Source: Undaria pinnatifida
Lineage: Eukaryota > Sar > Phaeophyceae > Laminariales > Alariaceae
DNA length: 64,000 nt
Direction: 5' to 3'
NCBI GenBank assembly: GCA_012845835.1
Contig: JABAKD010000016.1
Coordinates: forward strand, 8,694,121-8,758,120
Numbering within the stretch: the stretch's first letter is position 1; each line of letters starts with the position of its first letter. Below, in pieces: positions 32,171 to 43,657 of the stretch. The notes under the pieces are model-generated. The model saw only the letters and a list, made by a program, of their open reading frames with translations, was not told the origin of the DNA and did not search any database. The translations under genes and the position numbers were made by a program.

Positions 32171-32931
32171 CTGCCTGTGTGCACGTCATGATAACGTTCA
32201 ACCAAAGCGCACCATACGGAACCTTGTTTATTCAAGCAAGGTACACCCCTCAAATATCCAATGTCAATTTCAAACCAATACTGCCTCTGCTCCAAAAACC
32301 CGACTATTGATACCCAACGCCGTAGCTATCGGAATCGAACCGCAGTAATCGTAACGGAAATCGCTGATAAGAATATGGGCGATCAAGAGTGCAGTAGGAT
32401 CAATCCGTGTAAAACCAGAAAGAAAAACTTTCGATCGTTGTTCAATAAATCAAGCCAAAAATAACCCCAAAACCAAACAATATTGTTCCCCCAAATAGGC
32501 ATACCTCCAAATCTCCAGTCAAGCGAAATTCTGGGCGTAGATACTCTCGTTTTCAACATGCCTCAGGCAAGATGAAAAAATAGTATACCAGGTAACTATT
32601 AGTACCAAAGCAGACCCGAGTTTGATTCTCGGACGTTGATACGAGCACATAGTGAATCCTACACCCCTCCTGCTCGTGACTGTCACGATAATGCTCATTC
32701 CATCCCTAGATTAATGCAAACTCCAAAATACCATTTAAATAAACAAAAAATAACGTATACGAGTATCGCCTTCAACTATTATTTAATGACCAAAAAAATG
32801 AGCTAACATATAACTACCCCAATCCAGAGTCAAAGTCCCCCACTCCGGAGTCAAGCCACATTTTGTCCAACCAGTTCCGCTCAGGTTTATTTAGTCCATA
32901 TCAAGCTCTCAACACGCGTTGGTATTACAGG
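32171..32931. other. no gene recognised; AT-rich
   Basis: AT-rich with no supported gene. TACCAGGTA lies at 32,586. A T-arm-like hairpin CCGAG-TTTGATT-CTCGG is at about 32,622-32,638, but no full tRNA fold surrounds it. Confidence 0.4.
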
Positions 32932-32935
32932 ACAC

Positions 32936-33309
32936 TGTCATAAGGCTTAGTTTGGGTAAGCTATTGGTTAACCTTTTGCAAGTGGTCCCAAACGGACTAA
33001 TACCCCATTAATACCTTAACAAATGGCGCCGTCGACAGGCCATGTTTTTTTTGGGTCGTGTGTTTAAATCCCACATCCACCATAATAAACTTTTTCAGGC
33101 TTTCCCCATGTCGAACTTGAAAAATACTCTCCTCGGTATACCCAGGAAATGAAACGGCTTGGACAATTGACAGGTCCACCCGTATATCCGGCCGACCTGC
33201 TATCTCGCCGTTTCAGGGGGGGAGAGTGTTATAAGGCTTAGTTTGGGTAAGCTATTGGTTAACCGTTTGCAAGTGGTCAAACGGACGAATACCCCACTAA
33301 TTTTCAACA
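32936..33309 (+). mobile_element. TRIM (miniature LTR retrotransposon)
   Basis: A 374-bp element with short direct terminal repeats, 32,936-33,021 (86 bp) and 33,227-33,309 (83 bp). Both repeats have the form TGTYATAAGGCTTAGTTTGG...AACA, with TG...CA ends. It is flanked by the 4-bp duplication ACAC (32,932-32,935 and 33,310-33,313). TGGCGCCGTCGACAGG follows two bases after the first repeat (primer binding site), and AGGGGGGGAGAG directly precedes the second (polypurine tract). The 205-bp interior has no coding capacity, so it must be moved by another element. The interior includes TTTAAATCCCACATCCACCA, which looks like a tRNA 3' end. Confidence 0.85.
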
Positions 33310-33313
33310 ACAC

Positions 33314-34318
33314 TTTGATTAGGACATGTGCTTGTTCAACTATGGAAGCCAGCATTCATCATACCTAGCTACTCTACCTGTTCAAAGAAATCAAGCATCC
33401 TGCCAGCCCGACCTCCAATTACTATCACAAAAATTTCCCTTACACCTTATACATGAATCCCTTACCAACATATGGAACTCCCTGACGTATGATGGATCAT
33501 AACCGTCATGTTCATGAGGACAACCAACACGTAACCACCACTACCACGTACCAGGTACCAGCTATATAGGATAGACCGCTAATACACCAATCAATACGGT
33601 GATCTTTTTCTCGACCAAGATCAAAAGGAATATTTTTCGGCAGTAACCATTTTTTCTCAACTCTTTGGAACTAAGGGAAAATGGTTGATTGGAAAGGAAC
33701 CAAAGTGCCAACTCGCACTATATACTACAAAAAAAAAACAGTTTTCAGCAGTGCACTGACCATGTCATCAGGCAAACAAGCATCATACCTCCTATCAATT
33801 CATATAAACGAAAATCGACTTGAACTCTTCAGGCACTGTACTAACGACTCTACTGAACTGTACGTACCACCCCCCCCTCTCCCAATCATCGTCGCGCAGA
33901 ATTCCTCGTAACTGCAGCTCAAAAATCAGCCCCGAAATCGCTCGCTCGATGCAAGCACGTACAAGGAGGTCTGGCTAGCAGGTGAAGGACTGTGGCTCTT
34001 CTGGCTCACGCTGTCCATCCCTGACTGCTCCGCCTTTTCCTGTATTTGGTTGTCTTAGACTGCGTCTCGATGGTCTTGCTCTCTGTTGCTGCTGGTGTAC
34101 GTGCGGGTTCCGTCACTGTCGTGTAGGGTGGAGGTCAATGACGAAGAAAAATCGCTCCTGAAGCATCCCGGGATAAAAGCGTCTTGAGTCAGCCCCGGTC
34201 CAGCGCGTTCACCTCTCCGAGCTCGGTTCCAATATAATGGCCATTGTTCACTAGTATGAACTAGTGTATAGGCTTCCCCGCAGTACGATCTCTGGTGACA
34301 TCACCACGCTAGCGTATT
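33314..34318. other. no gene recognised
   Basis: AT-rich, no supported gene. TACCAGGTACCA lies at 33,549. C-rich run at 33,868. Confidence 0.4.
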
Positions 34319-34658
34319 GGAGTACCTCGTACACGGGGTTGCCTGGGTCATCATGTGGTAAAGCATGTCAAGGTGGGAGCCGTCGAAGTGGGCCCTCGGA
34401 AGCAGTCGTAAAACAGGTACAAGTATATATATATCGTTGTCTCCGCCGAAGAAGGAAGGGCACTCTGAACATGCACACCCGAAGGCAACTACAAGAGCAG
34501 TAATAATACACTGGGCCACAGAGGGCTCAACTCGAACATATAGAAGATTGGGACCGCCAACCATATCAATTGTTCTACTCTACCATCTCTGTAGATTCTA
34601 TGCAGTCATACACATCATACATCAGACTTGTGCGCAGGCATAAACCAACACTCCCCCC
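34319..34658 (+). repeat. duplicated block D, short copy
   Basis: Same sequence as 31,521-32,170 but lacking the 308-bp internal segment; the junction is TTGCCTGGGTCATCATG. The end runs into a C-rich tract. Confidence 0.85.
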
Positions 34659-36580
34659 CCTCGCCCCCTCGCCGAGGGTCTTCACCTCCTTTCTCTAGCA
34701 GTCTCACGTGTAGCCGGTGGTACCCACGTTTCAAGCTTCGGTTGCTCCCACGTTCTCTCCTTTCGTTGGAACTCGTTTCGACTCGGACAGGCCATCACAA
34801 AAAACCTGGTGGCATGAAGCACGGCGCCAACCGTTGGCATCCGGCTGGCCGCCGTTAATAGTCGCGGTTGTGTTATGTAGGTTTTCCGCGCCTGTTTGCG
34901 AGGCCCTTGACGACCACGATCGCTTGCAGCTTTCGCCTGTTACTGATGTGGCCACACGCCTTGTCCACACTCTGTGTTGCGGCGGTGCAGAAATTGGTCC
35001 GATCGTGGCGTTCCGACGGCGTCGGTCCGGTTTGGAGACAGACACTGTTCCCATAGTTGTCTATATCACGCTCGCTGGATGTATAAGCCTGCAGCCACCC
35101 CTTCTCACCCCCTTGTTAATCTGCTTCCGCATTAACGGGGAAAATCACTCGGAGATAGTGACGCGATGATGTTTGCAGTAGTCATCGGGCGAAGGCCATC
35201 GATCGATTCGCACCTATCGATATTACTGCTTGGGTAGACGCGCATCTCCCGTTGAATCGGTCCGTCGCTGCTGGCCAACCGACTGAGTGAGAGAACGCGG
35301 GTACAATCGGATTGTCGTTAAGTTGGTCCGTCGCTGCAGGCAAGCCGGCTGGGCGAGAAAACGAACGCGGGTATAGTCGGATCGTAGCGCCACCAGCTGT
35401 TGTCCTATTACTAGGACGCCGCGTGATACTGCCGAACATCATTTGTTCTTCGGACAATTCTTCGTTTTAAACGACATGTTTCTTTTTAAATTCTCGAGAG
35501 GAAACCGACGAAAGTCTTAGCGCCCTGAACATTTTTATAACTGCGCTAGCTTTTTCAACGACAAATCACTTGAAACTAGTGTGGAATCAGCTTTTTTTTA
35601 GTCTTAAAAAAGGTTACACTGTAATGCGGGCACCATTAGGATGGCGCGGCAGGCAACCCGTCCTTCCCTTTGAGACTTATTCTGGTCGACTCGGTGGCCG
35701 GCCGGCCGGCCGGCTCACGTTTTTGACCTACTTTCGTCCAGCTGTTGATGCGGTCGTCGATTGTGCGAATGTTTCCGCTTGTGTTTTTCGTTACCGTGGT
35801 GCTCGGGAGGTTTACGCCGTTCTAATGCTCAAAAGCGTCTTCACTGGTGAGTGGAAATGAGTGCTTGCATGACGGATTTTTCACCGCCAAATTGAGCAGA
35901 CTCGCGGGAAACCTTTGTAGACAGCGCGTTCAGGCACCCATAGGGATCGTTTGACGTATTTCCTTGGCGTTGGCTCCACACGTGGACAACCTGTACAGTC
36001 GGCTTCGGCGATGCCGTCATAGTCACCACCGGCGTCGTCGACATTCCCGTTCCTGGCCGCATGTACGATCTCTGCCGTTGTTATACCGCCGCCGCCGCCC
36101 ACCGCGTGCGTGACGCTCCACGATGGCTTTGCCGTCGCCTTCACCGCCTCCGCCGCCTCACAGTGACCATTTTGCCACTCAGGATGAACGAAAGCAGACC
36201 AATGCCAGTACCGCCGGATGATGTGCTTTGGTGCCGCACATCAAGAGCCCCTTCTCGCCGTCAAGGGGGGCGTTTTCAGTCAAAAGGATGAGGGGTGAGG
36301 TTGCGTGCCTCGCGATGATCGACTCTGCAGATTCAGCGCGACTGGGTTCCTACACGGGCGGACCGACCCTCTCCTTATAGGGCCTTTGTGCAATGGACAG
36401 GACGATATATGCTTTCTAAGCATATTTTGCAAGAGCAGAAACCGCGCAAGGTCCCCAAGAATGCAGGGAAATAAGGTGGCCCCTTGCGCAATTTCCAACG
36501 TTTTGGATATTCTAAGCATCTTTTCAGGCTTCGATAGTCACGCTAGGCTCCCAGATCGAGAGCGGGTCGATTAGTGCTTT
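34659..36580. other. no gene recognised
   Basis: GC-richer than its left flank with several short open frames, none with a recognised motif. The repeat-like string GTCGCTGC(A/T)GGC...GCGAGAAAACG occurs twice near 35,265-35,360 with GAACGCGGGTA. A variant of the short ACTTGGAATTAGTGTAGG element lies near 35,570. Confidence 0.4.
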
Positions 36581-36604
36581 GGTTTTGTAGACCCAGTTCT
36601 GACG

Positions 36605-36775
36605 CAACAAGTATCGCAGGGCCTCCAGAACCCTGGCGGGTCCGAATTCTTGCGCAACCGATCATTTGCTTAGATTTTGAAGGCCACCTTTCCAATCGAA
36701 CACTAATACGCAAGGCCCTCAGAACGTGGGCGCTTTCGAACCTTGCGCAGCCAATTGTTTTTGTTTTATTTGTAC
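36605..36775. repeat. tandem duplication, unit about 97 bp
   Basis: CGCAGGGCCTCCAGAAC...TTCTTGCGCAACCGATCAT at about 36,614 is repeated as CGCAAGGCCCTCAGAAC...CCTTGCGCAGCCAATTGT at about 36,710. Two diverged units; no coding signal. Confidence 0.6.
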
Positions 36776-38113
36776 ACCACCTCTTGGTGTTGAACACAAA
36801 AACACATTTTCGACTGCCCACAACGTGGGTCGATTGTGTGAGGCGTCCGACCACATGGATGCACGTGGCTAAAGGCTTCCGAAGTTGTGGCGAGAGCCCT
36901 CGTTTCTACCGCGATGTATCTTGATGGCAGGAGGATGATTTGAAAGTTCAACATGCAATTCAATGCAGCGCCTATTCTGGTTTTCATGTTGGCATATTTC
37001 AACAATATGTGCAGAAGAGCTCCACCCGCCCTCGAGTGCACTACGAACGTTTGCGCCAACAAGCGCATTTGGAATGTTGACTCGCCTCATCTACATAGCT
37101 GCTATTGAGCGGAAATCTAACTTTATGTTGTCGCACGACTCACACTATGCTGAACTCCAGAAGTGTTCAAAAAGGGTTGAAATATATCCCTACCCTCCCA
37201 ATATCCACGTATACCCCTGAAACATCTGTCGCTCGCGTCGTGATGTATGCACTCTGAAAATGTTTCTTACGTCGTTGCGCATTCGCTGTGGGGTGCTATC
37301 AGCGGAGTGTGAGAATCTGCGTTTTTTAATACGTTCAAAATTAGGGCTGAGGAATCGTTTTCACGCCCATGAGTTTTATCTGACGAGAGGCATTTCTGTT
37401 TTCGGCCTGATGTCCTCAGCGGTCGAGGCGTTTTAGCGGCTACGATGTCTTCGCCTGCCGGCAGAAAAAAAGGAACCCCGGCTGCCTAGCTCTCCCCCTT
37501 CCCCACCCCTCTCCTCGTCGAAAGAAAAAAATGAGGAGGGGGAAAGGAAGAACGAAGAGGCACTTTAATCTGGCTGGGTTGGCCAACCCAATGACTGCCT
37601 CAATTTACTTACTCTCCCAGCAAGAGCTCCGACTCGCTTGTGCTCCACTGAATGTTGCAAACCCTACTCGTGATGTCTGCTGTCAACAATGAGGGAGGAA
37701 GGGCGCCATTTTTTACGCTCGTCTAACCCCAAGCCCCTAACCCTCCCCAGACCCCGATACAAACATGCCTAATCATCTCTTGCAATAAACCATGGCATGC
37801 CAGTTACTTCATCTACGGAGACCGTTACTTTGTCTACCGGCAAACCTATCCTTTTAGCGACTATGTCGTCTTCATCTGTCGGTCTGTCGGTGTGAGGCTG
37901 GGTAAGGTCACTTGTGTATTATCCGCACAAGCACGTTGTACGTCGAGTCGCACGCGCGTTGCGGCGTGGCGTGGGGGCGTTGTATGCGCGATACACCAGG
38001 GTTTTTCGTTGCTAGCAGGCCACGCGGTTGTTTCTCAAGCCCCGCCTACCTTGCGATACGTACTCGGTGCTGAGTCACCCCACCCTAAGGGTGCAGCAGA
38101 AGATTCTAAGAAT
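36776..38113. other. no gene recognised
   Basis: No supported gene on either strand. Purine/pyrimidine-skewed tracts at 37,470-37,560. Confidence 0.4.
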
Positions 38114-38290
38114 GTTCTGGGCTCCTAACATGAGCAGCTCAACACCTCATCCGACCCAAACATGCCTTCGAAGACATTCGTTCGCGGAACCCGACCAACA
38201 TTTTTACGCGCTGGTCCTAAAAACAACCATTGTACTCGTAGCATTGTCATACTAACCGATAATTCCTCACGTGAGGAGCCCCACCGGTCG
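38114..38290 (-). repeat. foldback-ended repeat family P, copy 2 (inverted)
   Basis: Reverse-complement relative of 3,097-3,277 and 43,658-43,833, bounded by GGGCTCCTAACATGAGCAGC and CCTCACGTGAGGAGCC. The middle includes GCCTTCGAAGACATTCG, also found (as GCCTTCGAAGGCG) in the 43.7-kb copy. Confidence 0.65.
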
Positions 38291-38559
38291 GAAACGCTTG
38301 GCCCCGAAAGGGCAACGCCTATCGCAGCGCGGGTGTACTTAAATTCCCGGTTGGACAAATAGTTGTCTATGATGTTCGATATATTCCGGGCTGGGTTAGC
38401 TTCGACATGCACGTGCTACTTCTGTCACAGGTAGAGCCTCATCCGACAACACTGGCTTTTATCTTCCAGCCAGCAACTACAACCCTGAGCCCGAATGTAA
38501 TACTGTGCGGAGAGCGTTCGCGACCTCAGCTTGTGAAACGATATCGAGAATCGTCAATT

Positions 38560-38935
38560 TTGGTCACCTTAAGCCACCAATGGTCTCGTCATCCCCCCGC
38601 ATCCTTAAAGATCCCGTTGTCGCCAAGTTCGCTGAACGCCAAGTCGCCCCCTCGCACTGCTAAACGGCACGCCGTTGTTCTGTTCACATTGCAAACGGTC
38701 AGGCCATTGCCTATAATAACGGAAATACATGCCGTCACCCACTTTGCTGAGAAGGTCACGTCGCCCCTTTGCATTCCACAAAGTCACGTCGTTGCCCGCT
38801 TTTGCGAAAGGTCAGCTGAAACCCTCGCATTTCAAAAAGACACGTTGTCATCCATGCCACGAAAGGTCAGTTAACTTCCTAGCATTCCACAAGGCCACGT
38901 CATCTACTTTGCGAAAGGTCAGGGCGCTTCTTCGC
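38560..38935 (+). repeat. degenerate minisatellite, unit about 52 bp
   Basis: Six or seven units of the form CATTCCACAAAGTCACGTCG...CCCGCTTTGCGAAAGGTCAG. The clearest are at 38,752-38,930. Related units occur at 43,085-43,300 and 43,905-44,010, so the same satellite is spread over several sites. Confidence 0.7.
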
Positions 38936-39039
38936 GTTGTTTTACCGTCGGTGTAACCACAGCTTGCTTAGCATAAGCTAAAAACGCGGGGACCTTGCCA
39001 TTTCCTGTTTTGAAGGGGGGGGGTCCCGTTCATCTGTAT

Positions 39040-39520
39040 AACGACGAGTGCCTTCCCAACACCTCTTCGCTGGCGGAAGCCAATAAACGTCAAGCCCTCG
39101 ACCCCCACCAGTTCACCCGCCCGACGCATAAGCCAACAAACGACAAGTACTCCACCGTCCCCCCTCTCTCTGCCCAAGCACAAACAACTAGCGCTAAATA
39201 CCCATCCCCCTAGCCACCTCCCCCCCGGACACAGAAACCGACCAACGACAACCACCTTACCCTCCCCTCCCTCAGCACAAGCCAAATAACGCCAAATACC
39301 TATCTCCCCCTCTTTCCGCCCCAAAACGCAAAAAAACTTACGTCCAATCCTCCCCCCCCCTCACAACCCCCGCTCGCCCCCCCCCCTCGTCCCCCCCCCT
39401 CTCCCCCCCCCACCTCCCCCCTCCCACCTCCTCCCTCCCACCTCAACCCCCCCCCGGAAGCTACCAGGTACCAACCAACATCAAGTACGCTACCCCCCCC
39501 CGCCTCCCCCTGTTGGGGTT
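39040..39520 (+). repeat. C-rich minisatellite
   Basis: Units of about 45-70 bp built from (C)nTC(C)n plus GCACAAGCCAAATAACGCCAAATACC-like spacers, with C runs up to 10. Similar sequence lies at 40,040-40,105, 42,143-42,345 and 42,715-42,995. TACCAGGTACC occurs at 39,462. Confidence 0.65.
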
Positions 39521-40039
39521 GATATTGGTTCGCAACGACGCTGTAAAACACGCCTCTCGCTGCGTAAGCTAGATCACCAGAGTGCCGTCTTTTACTTCTC
39601 GTTTTAATGATTTCGCGGTGACCGAGATGGTGGTCGAGTTGTATCATGTTGTGCAGAGTGGAGAACCTTGACTTCGCGCAAGGGGGATGATATCGCGTGT
39701 TTTGCACTGGTATATGTCAAGGCACCCATGAGGCAGTTACATGGTAATACCCATTCATTGCTGTCACCGGAAGTGGCCGCACCAGAAAACAAATAAATTA
39801 ATTGGAAGTTGTCATCCATGTGCAAGAAAATACGCACAAGGTGTGGAAGTCCGCCTCACGAGTTGTTCTAAGTAGGGTGCAGCTCACCCTTCACGCGACT
39901 CGCGGAACATCTCACGGTGCTTCGCGCTTGGTGCACGGGTTGTCTGCCTGGTCGTTGAAATACGACGCACTCCTTCTTGGTATTGTAGAGATGCGAGGGC
40001 CTATGGTTTCAAGACTACGGTTGAGCATGAAATGATTAC
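39521..40039. other. no gene recognised
   Basis: Ordinary-complexity sequence between the C-rich minisatellite and the LINE. It ends in AATGATTA followed by C20, which resembles the 3' ends of the two LINE B copies, so it may be a very short LINE tail. Confidence 0.35.
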
Positions 40040-40105
40040 CCCCCCCCCCCCCCCCCCCGCCCCCCCAAGCTAAACCGACCAACATCGCCCCCCCCCCCCC
40101 CAAAC

Positions 40106-42142
40106 GATAGAATGGGCACAATGTTGGAGAAGGACAAACAAATATGCGAAGGGCATGCAGGATTCAGACCAAACCGTAGTTCCGTAGACCAGGTGTACAC
40201 AATAAGTAAGATAATTCAAGGTAGGAAAGACACCGGGCTAACGACGTACTGTTTCTTCCTAGATGTACAGAAGGCCTATGACACAAGTGTGGAGGAATGG
40301 GTTGTGGAAAAATGTGTGGGAAATTGGGATCAGAGGAAAGATGTGGAGAATGATGAAAAATATGACGGAATGTGCGAGAAGTGCTGTGATGCCGGACGGG
40401 GAAATATCCAAATATGTTGATATTTTACAAGGAGTTGGACTGATTCTACGATAGCCGCCCCCAAAACCAACGATTTTCTTCAATGAACGTTTCGGGGCTG
40501 CTCGATACAGGGAAAGATACTATTGAAAGAAAGATATCCACATTTTCTTGTTTGCAAAGGTCTATCGACCGATGACATCGGGGTGTAGAAAGACACCGTG
40601 TTTCAGGAGATACGACCGGGAGCTGGTTTCAAAACCGGCGATGTTTTGTTAAAGAAATGTTGGGGGGGCTACCGTAGAGCGACTTGTTGCACAGGGATGT
40701 ACACTACCACCCCGATCTGTTCAAGGTATATATCAACGACGTGATAGTAGCAGTCGAAGCGGCAAAGCAAAGGATGCTCGATGGGGGAAGATACGGTGTC
40801 GGGGTTGATGTTTGCGGATGATTTCGTGGGGATATCATAAACATCCCAAGGATTGCAAGAAACGGATAAAAAAAGCACTAAAGTACACTAGGAAATGGAG
40901 AGTGACAGCGAACGTGAAAAATGCGCAGTAGATGAATGTTACGAAGATAAATAAGGTGAATCCGGTAAATTTCAAATGGAATTGGGGAGAAGATGAACTA
41001 CCCATCGTACACCACACCAGTATACGTACGCACCTTGGCGTAGAGATCTCAAAGGGCTGCTCTTGGGATGCACACATAGCGAAAGTAATAGGAAAGGGTA
41101 ATCACAAGTAGGCAAGATGGATGCGATCCAAACAGACTCGCACCTCAACACTAGGATTAAAATATGTCTTCTCATGAATGTGATTGTACCAAAGTTAGAG
41201 TGCAGGTGAAGCATGGGAAGGGAACGTTAAACTCGTAAAACAACTGGAAGCAGTGCAGATGACAGCAGCTGAAAAGATACTAGGATGCTCAAGTACGACG
41301 AGGAATACACTATCAAGAGCAGAACTAGGAATGAGACGTGAGAAAGTTGAAATGGCAATATAAAGTAAAGAATATGCCAGAAAAGAGGTTGCCAGCCATA
41401 GTTGATAGGGCTGTACGGGAGAAAATAAAAAAAGGGCGAGCTGGAACAATATGGGATAACGTAGTCGAGAAGATATTATAGGGACTAGGAGGAGACCAAG
41501 GAGAGATGCTGTCTATAGAGAAGTTTGGCGGGTACAAGACAGAAGTAAAAGAAATAATAGAAGAAAGGGAAAGATTGGCGCTAAGAAATAAGGTGAACGA
41601 GGAGAAACACTTTTGCAGGAAGTTGAGGGAAGATATTAAAAATCAAAATGTATCTGCACGGCCCAGTGGGCTACGCGAAAAATCTGAAACTGCGATTTCG
41701 TGTAGGGGACCTGGACCTGCCAGAAAGAAGAAGGAGAGGCACCAGCAGTCGGGAGGAAGATGTGGCTACAAATATGTGCCCGTGTGGCACAACAATAGAG
41801 ACTAGGACTCACATAGTAGGATAATGTGAAATATACAAGGAGGAACGGGATGCGTTAGCGGAGGAGATGAGGAAATTAGACGTATGTGACATGGAAGAAT
41901 TTGGTGGACTAGAGAATAGCGAGAAAACGATCGCTATATCCTAGGAGAGATAGATAGTGGCCGCAGAGACCGCGAAACAGGAAGGGGTTAGGATAAGCAA
42001 ACAGTTTCTATGTAGTATATGAAAGAAGCTTAATGAGCGCCCAAATGTTGGAGGTGTCTCTATTAGGAGTAGGAACGGTGCTCCGTCTCGAAAGGGATGC
42101 GTGGTCAACGGTCAAATGACTGCGGCAATCAACTAATGAGTA
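40106..42142 (+). mobile_element. LINE B, 5'-truncated non-LTR retrotransposon
   Basis: Begins inside the RT with GHAGFRPNRSSVDQVYTISK (40,150-40,205) and FFLDVQKAYDT (first catalytic Asp). After the inserted MITE it continues with AQGCTLPP, VYINDVIVAVEAA and LMFADDFVGIS (the xADD catalytic box, 40,805-40,837). RT thumb-like sequence follows around 40,980-41,330 (LPIVHHTSIRTHLGVEIS; QLEAVQMTAAEKILGCSS). A zinc-finger-like tail comes at about 41,777 (CPCGTTIETRTHIVG). Frames change and stops occur, so it is not functional here. The 3' end is GAGTA followed by a run of C, not A. A truncated relative lies at 55,240-55,612. Confidence 0.85.
40439..40684 (+). mobile_element. TIR-ended MITE, copy B, inside LINE B
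   Basis: Runs from ACTGATTCTACGATAGCCGC to GGGGCTACCGTAGAGCGACT, related throughout to copies A and C. It splits the LINE codons for the GV-QGC motif: GGAGTTG lies to the left and GTTGCACAGGGATG to the right. A short GTTG duplication is therefore the likely target duplication. Confidence 0.85.
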
Positions 42143-42345
42143 CCCCCCCCCCCCCCCCCCCGCCGCCATCCCCCACGCCCCCGTCCTCGCCCCCCGCTCC
42201 TCCCCTGCCACCCCCTCGCTGACGCAAGCCAACGAAAACTAAGCATCAAACCCCTCCCGCCCTTTATCAGTAATCAGAAAACGCCCAACGCCTAAACCCT
42301 CCTCCCTCCCTCTCGCTCCGCCCCCCCTTCCCCCCACCCTTCACG
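42143..42345 (+). repeat. C-rich minisatellite block following LINE B
   Basis: C19 followed by CCGCCATCCCCC and spacers such as GACGCAAGCCAACGAAAACT, as in the array left of the LINE. The LINE appears to lie within one C-rich array. Confidence 0.65.
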
Positions 42346-42447
42346 CTTGATGTAAGATGTGTCTGCGTGGTTGGTGAGAATCCAACGTGTTAGGTCCGGG
42401 CATTGCCGGGATGCTAGGTTCTGTGTTTTTGCTGCTGCAGACATGCG

Positions 42448-42702
42448 ACTGATTCTACGATAGCCCCCGCCCAAAACCAGCCATTTTCTTTAACGAACGT
42501 TTCGTTGCTGCTCGATACGAGGAAGGGTGCTTTGAAAAGGACATCTTCACATATTTTTTATTTGCGAAGGACTACTACTACTATCGACCGATCAGGTCGG
42601 GGTGGCAAGGGGGACCATATTTCAGGAGATACGGCCGTGGGCTGGTTTACAAACCGGCGATTTCGTTAAACAAAAGTTGGGGGGGCTACCGTAGAACAAA
42701 CT
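42448..42702 (+). mobile_element. TIR-ended MITE, copy C
   Basis: 255 bp from ACTGATTCTACGATAGCCCC to GGCTACCGTAGAACAAACT, with a perfect 6-bp flanking duplication CATGCG (42,442-42,447 and 42,703-42,708). This copy defines the element ends best. Confidence 0.88.
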
Positions 42703-42714
42703 CATGCGTGATGT

Positions 42715-42995
42715 AAGTGCACCCCCTCTTCCCCCGCCCCTTCCGCCCGGGCACAAGCCGATTAGCGCCAAGAGCCCTACCCGCCCCCTTTGGCACCAAG
42801 CTAAAATCGATTAACGCCACCCCCCCCCCTCCTCCCTCACCTCCGCAAAACCTAACCCTAACCCTGACCCTGTCTCCCCCTACCGGCACAAGCCAATATC
42901 GACGAGCACCCTTCCCCCTCTCTTTGTCAGCAGGCAGAAACCGAGTAACACCGAAAAAGCTCCTCGCCCCCCTCCCCCCCACCCCCCCCCCCCCC
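42715..42995 (+). repeat. C-rich minisatellite block
   Basis: Four units of the form CCCCCTCTTCCCCC...GGCACAAGCCGATTAGCGCC, including C-runs of 9 to 16. A short CCTAACCCTAACCCTGACCC lies inside at about 42,848. Confidence 0.65.
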
Positions 42996-43009
42996 CCACC
43001 CTCTCAGTT

Positions 43010-43300
43010 TGTGGAACGATCTCGAAAACTGCGACGTTGCCACTTCAAGCCGCCAAAGACCACCCCCTCCCCACGCAATCCAGAAGGTCGCGTTGTCACA
43101 CATTCTGTCGAAGATCGCGTCGTCCACTCGCAAATGCTGGGATTCACGCCGTTTCCCATATTTCCGGAAGGTCCCCTCGCATACCGCGGCAACACGCCCT
43201 CGCCCACTTTTTATGAAGGTCAAGCTAACGCCCCCCCGCGTTGTACAAAGTCACAGGCCCTCGCCCGCTTTGCGAAAGGTCGGATCACCCTCCCACATTC
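43010..43300 (+). repeat. repeat block shared with 38.53-38.93 kb
   Basis: Starts TTTGTGGAACGATCTCGAAAAC (compare TTGTGAAACGATATCGAGAATC at about 38,532) and continues with the CATTCCACA...GCGAAAGGTC minisatellite units. It is a diverged copy of the 38.5-kb block in the same order. Confidence 0.6.
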
Positions 43301-43365
43301 CACATGGCGACGGGGTCGCCTACGCCTTGGAAGCTCATCGACACCTGGTACGGCAGAGGTCCACC

Positions 43366-43620
43366 TAAAGGGTTCCTCGCTTTTCGGGAGTTTTACACCT
43401 GACTCAAAAACTGTTTGTTTGTTTTTTTTTTGGGGGGGGGAACTAAATGCCATCATGAACAAATGAACAAAGCCGTGGCCTAGGCATTACAAATAAAGTC
43501 TTTTTTTTGGGCAAAACAAAAATGACATTTCTGACGATCTTGGGGGCTAAGGAGGAAGCACCAGTCAGAAAAACAATGGCCAAAAAAAGGTATACCTCTG
43601 TGTCATCCCAAGGTAGGTAG
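43366..43620 (+). repeat. dispersed repeat family Q, copy 1
   Basis: Shares GGTTCCTC...TTTGGGAG, AAAAACTGT, AAAAATGACATTTCTGACGA and AGTCAGAAAAACA-like pieces with 47,560-47,780, in order and orientation. It sits directly before a family P copy. Confidence 0.55.
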
Positions 43621-43657
43621 GGATTGCACTTTTTGGAGCCTAAAGGTTTCTGGCCTT

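Noticed and set aside
32580..32650. tRNA gene suggested by CCGAG-TTTGATT-CTCGG
   Set aside because: A T-arm-like hairpin alone; no matching acceptor stem or D-arm upstream.
33060..33085. tRNA 3' end TTTAAATCCCACATCCACCA
   Set aside because: Lies within the TRIM interior; the T-stem has a mismatch and no 5' half is present. Kept only as a remark on the TRIM.
42848..42872. Telomere-like CCTAACCCTAACCCTGACCC
   Set aside because: Only about two and a half units inside a C-rich minisatellite; too short to call an interstitial telomere.
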